5,052 nucleotides of DNA from the NCBI GenBank assembly GCA_946186215.1, contig CAMHMM010000166.1, positions 1 through 5,052 of the forward strand. Direction: 5' to 3'. The position numbers and the translations under genes were made by a program. Of the stretch, positions 1 through 5,011 are shown piece by piece. Each line of letters begins with the position of its first letter. The stretch's first letter is position 1. A model generated the notes under the pieces. The model searched no databases. It had not been told where the DNA came from and saw only the letters and a program-made list of their open reading frames with translations. The stretch is from an uncultured Ruminococcus sp. (GTDB lineage Bacteria > Bacillota > Clostridia > Oscillospirales > Ruminococcaceae).

Positions 1-1
1 C

Positions 2-3000
2 GACAATACCTTCCGGTTTGAACTTGTGGACAGCAAAGATAATGTTCTCCAGACAAGTGCGGCGATCAAGCAGGACGAGACGGTAGCATTCAACACGATA
101 AATTATGATCTGAATGACCTCGGAGGGGCAGGAAGCAAGGATATAACCTATAAGATCAGACAGAAACTGCCCGAGGGAGTGACAGCTGAGAATCCGAGGA
201 ATAACGGTGTGGCTTACGATACTCATGAGGAGACGATTGTTGTCAGCCTCATAAATGACGGACAAGGTTCACTCATAGTAAAGTATAACGGAAATGAAAG
301 TCTTGCTGTGCCCGAATTTGAGAATAAGGGATCCATTTCTGCCAATGTAACATTCATAGTAGTAAACGGCGCATGGGATGATGGAGAAAAAGAGAAAAAG
401 ACTATTACTCTGAAGTGCTATGAGGACGAGAAACTTAAACTCACTGTCGATGATATTCCCGCAGTTGGCAGTAAGCCCGATACAAACTATATGGCTGGCT
501 CATGGGATGTTGTTCCCGATACCGACACGGTAATATCTGCAAGCAAGACATATACCTACACCTATTCGGCAGCAATGCCCATGAACGATCTGAGCATAAC
601 CGCATATGATTCTGTCTACGGCGATGCACTTCCCACGCCGCATGTAACAGGAAACATAAGCGGCGGCGACGAAACACTGACCTATGAGGGCACAGGCACC
701 ACGGTATATGCCGCATCCGCAGAAGCTCCCACAAATGCGGGAACCTACAAGGTAACGGTAACTGTTGCCGCTAAGGGGGAATATGCCGCAGGCAGCGCTT
801 CGGACACATTTGAGATAGCAAAAAGAGCTCTCACAATAACTGCCGGCAGCGATTCAAAGGTCTATGACGGCACACCGCTTACAAAGGACAGCTACATATC
901 TGATAATATCGCATCGGGAGATTCCATACAGAGCGTTGTTATCACAGGCACCCTCACGGATGCGGGCACGACCGACAACATACCTGGCAGCGCAGTTATC
1001 GTGAACACATCGGACGATAATGTAACGGCAAACTACGATATCACATATGTGAATGGCACACTGACCGTTACCGTGGCGAAAATAACCGTAGCCATAACCG
1101 GACATTTCGCTTCACTCCCGTATGACGGAACCTCGCATTCCGTTCAGGGCTTTGATGCGGAAAGCACAAGTTCCCTTTTCGATCCGCAGAAGATCGTATG
1201 TTCTTCAACAGGATACGCAGAAAGAGTCGATGCGGGAACCTCGCATATGGGACTTGCTTCAGGCTGGTTCGGCTATTCCGATGCAAACCTTGATGTGACC
1301 TTCAGCGTGACGGACGGCTATCTGTCTATCATGCCTCTTACGGGCGTTGCAGTCACCATCACGGGACACTCGGATGTGACCACCTACGACAGCACCGAGC
1401 ACAGCGTTTCGGGGTATGATGTGGTATCCACAAGCGACCTTTACGACAGCTCATGCTTCACATTCTCGGGCAGTGCCTCTGCATCGAGAACACAGAGTGG
1501 CACCACCTATATGGGGCTGAACAACGAGCAGTTTACAAACATCAGCACCAACTTTGAAAATGTGATATTTACTGTCATAGACGGCTATCAGACCATAGCG
1601 CCCCTGGGCGAGGTCGTAGTGACCATAACGGGAAACAGATCCACGGATCCCTACGACGGCGCAGAGCATTCCGTAGCAGGGTACAGTGTACAGATAAGCG
1701 ATCCGCTTTATACCGGATCCGATTTCACATTCACCGGCTCTGCATCCGCAGAGAGAACAGATGCGGGCACCACATATATGGGGCTCACCAGCGGAATGTT
1801 TATAAATACAAACGGCAACTTTGATAATGTTACCTTCACTGTTGCAGACGACGGATATCAGCAGATATCTCCGAGGGGCGGCGTTGTGGTAACTGTAACG
1901 GGCAATACCGATACTGCTGTTTATGACGGCACAGAGCACACCGCATCGGGCTATGATGTTCAGACAAACGATGGTCTTTACAGCGAGTCTGACTTTACCT
2001 TCAGCGGTACCGCATCAGCAAGCACGGCAGATGCAGGCACTGTGAGCATGGGGCTCATCGGTGAGGATTTCGTGAATGACAACACGAATTTTGCAGATGT
2101 GGCATTCGTCGTGACCGACGGTTCCATCACTGTAACACCCGCACCTGTCACCGTAAAGGCTGAAGATATCACCATTACTCACGGCGATCCCGAGCCTGAC
2201 CTTTCTGCAGAGGTAACGGGCATGGTAAATGGCGAGCCCGAGAGCCTTATAAGCTTTACGCTTTCCCGCGAGCCCGGCGATGATGTGGGAAGCTACACCA
2301 TAACTCCCGCAGGCGAGACAGAGCAGGGGAACTACACCGTGACATATGTGACGGGAACTTTCAGAATTGCCGTGAAGCTTTATACCGTCACATTTGACAG
2401 CGATGGCGGCAGTGCTGTTGCCGGGCAGCAGGTCGAGGAAAACGACAAAGCCGTAAAGCCCGTTGATCCTAAGAAAAATGGTATGAGATTCAGGTTCTGG
2501 ACACTGGACGGAACGAATGCTTATGATTTTGATACTCCCGTAACGGAGGATATCACTCTCAGAGCGCTCTGGGCTGTAATTACCTCACCTGAACGCAAGC
2601 CCGGGACAACACCTACATATCCCACATATCCCACATACACGCCTCCCGCACCTGCTGATTCCGGAACATCATCCGTTTCCGCACAGTCCGCAGACGAGAG
2701 CTCGCCCATCGACGGCAAGCACATCTATGCACAGTATGACGGCGATCACAGCATAAAGCTCTGGTGGGACAATGTAGAGGGAGCATCAGACTACTCAGCA
2801 TTCCTCGTGGAAAATGGCAGGAATAAAAAGCTGAAGACCACCAAGGGCACGACCTATACCTTTGATGATGCAAAGGCAGGAAGTACATACACATTTATGG
2901 TGAAGTACACCATTAAAAATGAGCTTTCAAAGGCAAGCAACTCTTATCGCGTAACGGTCAAGGCAGACAACAGCAAGCCTGTTGTAAAAGCAGTGAAGAA

Positions 3001-3211
3001 GGGCAAAAAAGTTCAGCTCAGCTGGAACGAAGTCCCTGATGCAGCAGGATATGCAATATTTCGTGTAAAACCCGACGGCAGCCTTGATAAAGTCGCTGCG
3101 ACAAAGAAAAAGACAGTAACGATAGACATTAAGGATGACGATACAGGCTATGTTGTCAAGGCATATGTCAACAAGAAGTGGATATCCGGCGATGCAGCGA
3201 AAATCAAGTAA
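2..3211 (+). CDS. Large multi-domain secreted surface protein (adhesin-like), 5' end missing
   Basis: The reading frame enters from the left edge (first full codon at 2) and ends with TAA at 3209-3211, giving 1069 visible residues. The GTG at 26 is inside a domain and is not the start. Domains in order, by nucleotide: end of an FctA/Spy0128-like pilin isopeptide domain (2-328, opening FRFELVDSKDNVLQT, ending EFENKG); a module with NGAWDDG, IPAVGSKP and GSWDVVP (332-565); two MBG/YDG-like modules (584-1078; the second has SKVYDGTPLT); four YDG-type repeats (1082-2137); an MBG-like module (2141-2371); an InlB B-type repeat (2378-2575, VTFDSDGG...FRFWTLDG...LRALWA); a linker rich in Pro, Thr and Tyr (2576-2710); and two Fn3-like domains (2711-3208), both Lys-rich. 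Such modules are typical of secreted Clostridia surface proteins that act as stalks or adhesins. The signal peptide would lie upstream. I see no LPXTG motif, transmembrane helix, SLH or dockerin. The ligand is unknown. The 23 bp after the stop hold no terminator before the insertion sequence begins. Confidence 0.9.
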   Translation, partial: DNTFRFELVDSKDNVLQTSAAIKQDETVAFNTINYDLNDLGGAGSKDITYKIRQKLPEGVTAENPRNNGVAYDTHEETIVVSLINDGQGSLIVKYNGNESLAVPEFENKGSISANVTFIVVNGAWDDGEKEKKTITLKCYEDEKLKLTVDDIPAVGSKPDTNYMAGSWDVVPDTDTVISASKTYTYTYSAAMPMNDLSITAYDSVYGDALPTPHVTGNISGGDETLTYEGTGTTVYAASAEAPTNAGTYKVTVTVAAKGEYAAGSASDTFEIAKRALTITAGSDSKVYDGTPLTKDSYISDNIASGDSIQSVVITGTLTDAGTTDNIPGSAVIVNTSDDNVTANYDITYVNGTLTVTVAKITVAITGHFASLPYDGTSHSVQGFDAESTSSLFDPQKIVCSSTGYAERVDAGTSHMGLASGWFGYSDANLDVTFSVTDGYLSIMPLTGVAVTITGHSDVTTYDSTEHSVSGYDVVSTSDLYDSSCFTFSGSASASRTQSGTTYMGLNNEQFTNISTNFENVIFTVIDGYQTIAPLGEVVVTITGNRSTDPYDGAEHSVAGYSVQISDPLYTGSDFTFTGSASAERTDAGTTYMGLTSGMFINTNGNFDNVTFTVADDGYQQISPRGGVVVTVTGNTDTAVYDGTEHTASGYDVQTNDGLYSESDFTFSGTASASTADAGTVSMGLIGEDFVNDNTNFADVAFVVTDGSITVTPAPVTVKAEDITITHGDPEPDLSAEVTGMVNGEPESLISFTLSREPGDDVGSYTITPAGETEQGNYTVTYVTGTFRIAVKLYTVTFDSDGGSAVAGQQVEENDKAVKPVDPKKNGMRFRFWTLDGTNAYDFDTPVTEDITLRALWAVITSPERKPGTTPTYPTYPTYTPPAPADSGTSSVSAQSADESSPIDGKHIYAQYDGDHSIKLWWDNVEGASDYSAFLVENGRNKKLKTTKGTTYTFDDAKAGSTYTFMVKYTIKNELSKASNSYRVTVKADNSKPVVKAVKKGKKVQLSWNEVPDAAGYAIFRVKPDGSLDKVAATKKKTVTIDIKDDDTGYVVKAYVNKKWISGDAAKIK
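1082..2137 (+). repeat. Four tandem YDG-type protein repeats of about 88 residues
   Basis: Four consecutive protein repeats lie at about 1082-1345, 1346-1612, 1613-1882 and 1883-2137 (88, 89, 90 and 85 residues). Each begins V-x-I/V-T-G-H/N, then has Y-D-G/S-T/A-x-H-S/T with a following G-Y/F-D/S-V, a central F-T-F-S/T-G-S/T-A-S-A block, a D-A-G-T-x-x-M-G-L block, and ends N-F-x-N/D-V-x-F-x-V-x-D-G. The copies are clearly related in protein but well diverged in DNA, so this is an old duplication under protein-level selection rather than a recent slippage array. Copy 2 is the most deviant, with YDS for YDG and QSG for DAG. Copy 1 (DPQKIVCSSTGYAERVDAG) is divergent in its middle. The role is probably as rigid spacer modules. 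Confidence 0.85.
2615..2640 (+). repeat. Short 9-bp tandem repeat encoding a Thr-Tyr-Pro linker
   Basis: ACATATCCC occurs twice in a row (2615-2623, 2624-2632) and a third, degenerate copy follows. It encodes the TPTYPTYPTY stretch of a disordered-looking linker between the InlB-type repeat and the first Fn3-like domain. The near-identity of the units suggests recent expansion and possible length variation between strains. Confidence 0.7.
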
Positions 3212-3234
3212 AAGTAGATCATCAGCTCGCAGTT

Positions 3235-3275
3235 TGATATAATCCCCATAGAGTAGACACACGAAAAAACAAAAA
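3235..3275 (+). repeat. Left terminal inverted repeat (IRL) of the insertion sequence
   Basis: This 41-bp end pairs with 5012-5052 at 28 of 41 positions without gaps. The matched blocks are the TGA tip, CCCC at positions 10-13, AGTAGACA at 18-25 and a 12-bp A-rich block (A6-C-A5) at 30-41. The mismatches near the tip fall on the TATAAT of the left side, where left and right ends appear specialised as the two halves of a promoter. Confidence 0.85.
3238..3243 (+). promoter_or_regulatory. Consensus -10 box (TATAAT) in the left tip, half of a circle-junction promoter
   Basis: TATAAT begins three bases inside the left tip. The chromosomal flank offers only a poor -35 at the right distance (TAGATC at 3215-3220), so in the present insertion this should be a weak promoter. 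In a circular intermediate with a 3-bp junction, TTGACG of the right tip (5035-5040) would sit 18 bp upstream. Transcription would start near 3249-3251, upstream of orfA. IS3-family members such as IS911 are known to build such junction promoters. Confidence 0.65.
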
Positions 3276-3300
3276 TGTGAGAAAGCTCTAAGGGGGTTAT
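3239..3300 (+). promoter_or_regulatory. Predicted hairpin hiding the orfA ribosome binding site in read-through RNA
   Basis: The left tip can pair with the orfA Shine-Dalgarno region. AUAA (3239-3242) pairs with UUAU (3297-3300); CCCC (3244-3247) pairs with GGGG (3293-3296), with U3243 bulged; then, across a small internal loop, UAGAG (3249-3253) pairs with CUCUA (3286-3290). CACA (3258-3261) with UGUG (3276-3279) can close the inner part. This buries the AAGGGGG Shine-Dalgarno (3290-3296) ahead of the ATG at 3304. RNA starting near 3250 from the junction promoter lacks the outer 5' arm and should leave the site free. IS10 and IS50 are known to block read-through expression in a similar way; its operation here is inferred. 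Confidence 0.6.
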
Positions 3301-3303
3301 TTT

Positions 3304-3990
3304 ATGTCAAGAGGAAGTAAGCTAACAGATGAAGAACGAATAGCGGCAGTGCAAGAATACCTTGAAGGAAAAGGGAGCTATGAAGCGATTGCCAAGAAGT
3401 ATGGTATTTCACACGAAACCTTTAGGCAAATGGTTATCTTTGCAAAAACAGATGGAATAGGATCAATCAGGGTCAGTCATACAAACAAGCGATATTCTAA
3501 GGAAACTAAGCTGAAAGCAGTTACAGAATATATTTCTGGAAAAGGAAGTCAGACTGAGATCTGTGCAAAATATGGCATCAAAGGCAGAGGTACTTTACAA
3601 GAGTGGATTTTATGCTATAATAGTGGTAAATACTTTAAAGAGCGAACACGCTCGAAAAGAGGAATTACCATGAACAAAGGCAGAAAAACAACACAGGAAG
3701 AACGCGCAGAGATCGTAGCATTCTGCATCGAGAATAGTAAGGATTATGGGCTTACAATGGCGAAATACGGCGTATCCTACCAGCAGATCTATTCTTGGGT
3801 ACGCAAATATGAAGAAAAAGGCGTAGAAGGTCTCACCGACCGCAGAGGAAAAGCAAAGCCCGAAGACGAGCTTACCGAAGCAGACAGACTTCGTATGGAA
3901 AACAAGATACTCCAGGCAAAGTTGAAAGATATGGAAATGGAGAATAAGCTATTAAAAAAACTCAGGGAATTGAAAGGGGGCGGTCACTGA
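3304..3990 (+). CDS. IS3-family transposase OrfA, three HTH modules and C-terminal coiled coil
   Basis: This 228-residue protein starts at ATG 3304, seven bases after a strong AAGGGGG. It is the DNA-binding subunit that recognises the element ends and, after frameshifting, forms the N-terminal half of the OrfAB transposase. HTH module 1 is at about residues 8-45 and module 2 at 63-103. They are visibly duplicated (AVxEYxxGKGSxxxIxxKYGI in both). A third HTH (128-170, with YGVSYQQIYSWVRKYEEKG) is followed by the family's LTDRRGK segment and a charged heptad coiled coil (190-222, ending MENKLLKKLRELK) for multimerisation. IS150 OrfA is about 173 residues, so this is a longer version with an extra HTH. 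A promoter and internal ATG at 3670 could also yield the last 106 residues alone. The C-terminal codons overlap the -1 frame of orfB. Confidence 0.92.
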   Translation: MSRGSKLTDEERIAAVQEYLEGKGSYEAIAKKYGISHETFRQMVIFAKTDGIGSIRVSHTNKRYSKETKLKAVTEYISGKGSQTEICAKYGIKGRGTLQEWILCYNSGKYFKERTRSKRGITMNKGRKTTQEERAEIVAFCIENSKDYGLTMAKYGVSYQQIYSWVRKYEEKGVEGLTDRRGKAKPEDELTEADRLRMENKILQAKLKDMEMENKLLKKLRELKGGGH

Positions 3991-4880
3991 GCGGAATACG
4001 AAATGAGGACAAGTATATTGCGATCAAATACATGAATGAAACTGAGCATTACCCGATTCAAAAGCTCTGTGCAATTGTTCACATCGCACGCTCTGCATAT
4101 TACAAATGGCTGAAAAGAATGCCGAGTTTAAGCCAGACAGTCAATGAACAACTTGTAGAATGGATCAAACAGCATTATGAGGAACGCAATGGCATCTTAG
4201 GTTATCGTCAGATGACGGTCGTGATAAACCGTGAGCATGATGTGCATTTCAACAAGAAACGCATTTACAGACTGATGCAGATCCTTCACCTGAGATCTGT
4301 TACCCGCATCAAGAAGAAAACATATATTCCGTCAACGCCGCAGATCACAGCAGAAAATATCCTGAACAGAGATTTCCATGCAGATAAGCCAAATGAGAAG
4401 TGGCTCACTGATGTGACAGAGTTCAAATATTATGTCGGTGCGGTCATCAAGAAGTTGTATCTGAGTGCCATTCTCGATCTTTATGACAGGCGTATCGTAG
4501 CTTATAAGATCAGTGACAGCAATAACAATCATCTTGTATTTTCGACATTTGACGAAGCGATAGAGCGCAATCCCGATGCTCATCCGATCTTCCACAGTGA
4601 TCGTGGATTTCAGTATACAAACAAGCTATTTCATCAGAAACTGTCCGATGCAGGAATGATACAGAGTATGTCCCGTGTCGGAAGATGCATTGATAATGGA
4701 CCAATGGAGGGCTGGTGGGGCATCCTGAAGTCTGAGATGTATTATCTTCGCAAATTTACCGATAAGGATGAACTGATCTCGGCGATAGAGGAATATATCT
4801 GTTACTACAACACAAAGCGATATCAGATCAAACTGAAATGTATGACACCGATGGAGTACCACGAAGCGTACATTGCGTAA
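3304..4880 (+). CDS. OrfAB fusion transposase made by -1 frameshift (525 residues)
   Basis: OrfA residues 1-219 (through codon 3958-3960) would be joined by a -1 slip to 306 residues read from 3960 in the orfB frame. The joined product has HTH modules, coiled coil, the linker TQGIERGRSLSGIRNEDKY, an OrfB N-terminal segment and the DDE core. In the IS3 family this fusion is the enzyme that cuts one strand at an end, makes the figure-eight and circle intermediates and inserts them in a target. The sequence between 3960 and ATG 4032 reads as normal family protein (EDKYIAIKYMNETEHYPIQKLC), showing that the coding unit really extends upstream of the first ATG of orfB. Confidence 0.75.
3594..3621 (+). 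promoter_or_regulatory. Candidate promoter inside orfA (TTTACA, 16 bp, extended TGC-TATAAT)
   Basis: TTTACA at 3594-3599 is 16 bp upstream of a perfect TATAAT at 3616-3621, which also carries the extended -10 TG at 3613-3614. Transcription would begin near 3628. A small perfect hairpin (GAGCG 3640-3644, loop AACA, CGCTC 3649-3653) follows, then AGAGG (3658-3662) and an in-frame ATG at 3670. The order promoter, leader, ribosome binding site and start inside one gene is more than expected from codon constraints alone, but transcription from it is unproven. Confidence 0.5.
3670..3990 (+). CDS. Possible short OrfA made from an internal start (106 residues)
   Basis: ATG 3670 is in frame with orfA (residue 123) and has AGAGG seven bases upstream, as good a start as the main one. 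The product would be MNKGRKTTQEERAEIV onward: only the third HTH and the coiled coil. This is about the size of a classic one-HTH IS3-family OrfA such as that of IS911. It could bind ends or mix with full-length OrfA or OrfAB through the coiled coil and so modulate transposition, as short OrfA proteins do in several IS3 elements. Alternatively it is a relic of the ancestral orfA start before the two upstream HTH modules were added. The start signals are seen; expression and role are inferred. Confidence 0.4.
   Translation: MNKGRKTTQEERAEIVAFCIENSKDYGLTMAKYGVSYQQIYSWVRKYEEKGVEGLTDRRGKAKPEDELTEADRLRMENKILQAKLKDMEMENKLLKKLRELKGGGH
3939..3991 (+). other. Programmed -1 frameshift signal joining orfA to orfB
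   Basis: Seven A residues (3954-3960) lie in the orfA frame as A-AAA-AAA, a standard -1 slippery heptamer. The -1 frame is closed by TAA at 3945-3947 and open from 3948 to the orfB stop; orfA ends at TGA 3988-3990, so the slip must occur within this short overlap, and A7 is its only good slippery run. GGAG at 3939-3942, 11 bases upstream, resembles the internal Shine-Dalgarno stimulators of IS911 and dnaX. A short stem (CTCAG 3961-3965 with CTGAG 3987-3991) directly follows, but lacks the usual spacer and is weak evidence. The slip would read AAA-AAA then ACT (3960-3962). Confidence 0.8.
4032..4880 (+). CDS. IS3-family transposase OrfB, DDE integrase domain
   Basis: From the first ATG this is 282 residues; the same frame is open back to 3948 and is normally reached from orfA by frameshifting. 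ATG 4032 has no good Shine-Dalgarno, so independent initiation there is doubtful. Numbering from that ATG: KLCAIVHIARSAYYKW (11-26) is the usual N-terminal segment; an HTH_21-type region (38-95, with GILGYRQM) follows; the RNase H-like integrase core runs from about 113. The catalytic triad is intact: D127 in WLTDVTEF, D190 in FHSDRGFQY and E226 in DNGPMEGWW, with 35 residues between the second D and E and K233 seven residues on, as expected for the family. The C-terminal YYNTKRYQIKLKCMTPMEYH is the standard family ending. WW after E226 replaces the more usual aromatic pair FF. No frameshift or stop disrupts it, so it looks functional. Confidence 0.95.
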   Translation: MNETEHYPIQKLCAIVHIARSAYYKWLKRMPSLSQTVNEQLVEWIKQHYEERNGILGYRQMTVVINREHDVHFNKKRIYRLMQILHLRSVTRIKKKTYIPSTPQITAENILNRDFHADKPNEKWLTDVTEFKYYVGAVIKKLYLSAILDLYDRRIVAYKISDSNNNHLVFSTFDEAIERNPDAHPIFHSDRGFQYTNKLFHQKLSDAGMIQSMSRVGRCIDNGPMEGWWGILKSEMYYLRKFTDKDELISAIEEYICYYNTKRYQIKLKCMTPMEYHEAYIA

Positions 4881-4898
4881 CCAGTCGAGCCAGCGCCG

Positions 4899-4955
4899 TG
4901 GCAAGCCCATTTCTCCGTTCGTTGCCCCGCTCCTCACTCCGGAATGCGCTTGCCA
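4899..4955. repeat. Long imperfect inverted repeat in the 3' non-coding region of the element
   Basis: Arms 4899-4913 and 4941-4955 pair at 13 Watson-Crick positions with one G-T wobble and one C-C mismatch. The outer 8 bp (TGGCAAGC with GCTTGCCA) are perfect. The loop is 27 nt and C-rich on the plus strand. It starts 18 bp after the orfB stop and is followed closely by a terminator-like hairpin. There is no T tract after it, so it is unlikely to be a terminator by itself; it might protect the 3' end of the RNA or bind a protein. The whole 4881-5052 stretch holds no credible gene. Confidence 0.65.
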
Positions 4956-4960
4956 ACAAC

Positions 4961-4994
4961 AAAGCAGCCTGCACAAATTGCACAGACTGCTTTT
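4961..4994 (+). terminator. Terminator-like hairpin at the right end of the element, possibly bidirectional
   Basis: AAAGCAGCCTG (4961-4971) pairs with CAGACTGCTTT (4983-4993) at 10 of 11 positions around an 11-nt loop. Four T follow the C on the plus strand (4991-4994). On the minus strand the stem is followed by TTTGTTGTTGG, so it could also stop transcription entering from the right. It is well placed to end the orfA-orfB transcript. The T tract is short, so efficiency is uncertain. Confidence 0.6.
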
Positions 4995-5011
4995 GGCCAC
5001 AATGTAGATTG

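Noticed and set aside
26..28. GTG as the start of the surface-protein gene
   Set aside because: The frame is open to the left edge and the residues before it (DNTFRFEL) belong to the same beta-strand of the isopeptide-type domain. No ribosome binding site precedes it.
1451..1939. 162-codon open frame on the minus strand
   Set aside because: It is antisense to the tandem repeats, its product is Cys-rich and repetitive with no recognisable domain, and it mirrors the codon pattern of the plus-strand gene.
1082..2137. CRISPR-like or satellite array
   Set aside because: The repeat is at protein level within one open reading frame, with units of about 265 bp and diverged DNA; there are no short identical repeats with unique spacers.
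2927..3262. 111-codon minus-strand frame crossing the end of the adhesin gene and the left tip
   Set aside because: It covers two unrelated sequences (Fn3 coding DNA and the IS end), has no start signals and shows no recognisable protein features.
3640..3653. Small hairpin GAGCG-AACA-CGCTC as a terminator
   Set aside because: The stem is only 5 bp and no T run follows; it lies within coding sequence and is better regarded as part of the leader of the internal start, if anything.
4626..5000. 124-codon minus-strand frame
   Set aside because: It is antisense to the catalytic end of OrfB and to structured non-coding DNA; no domain or ribosome binding site is seen.
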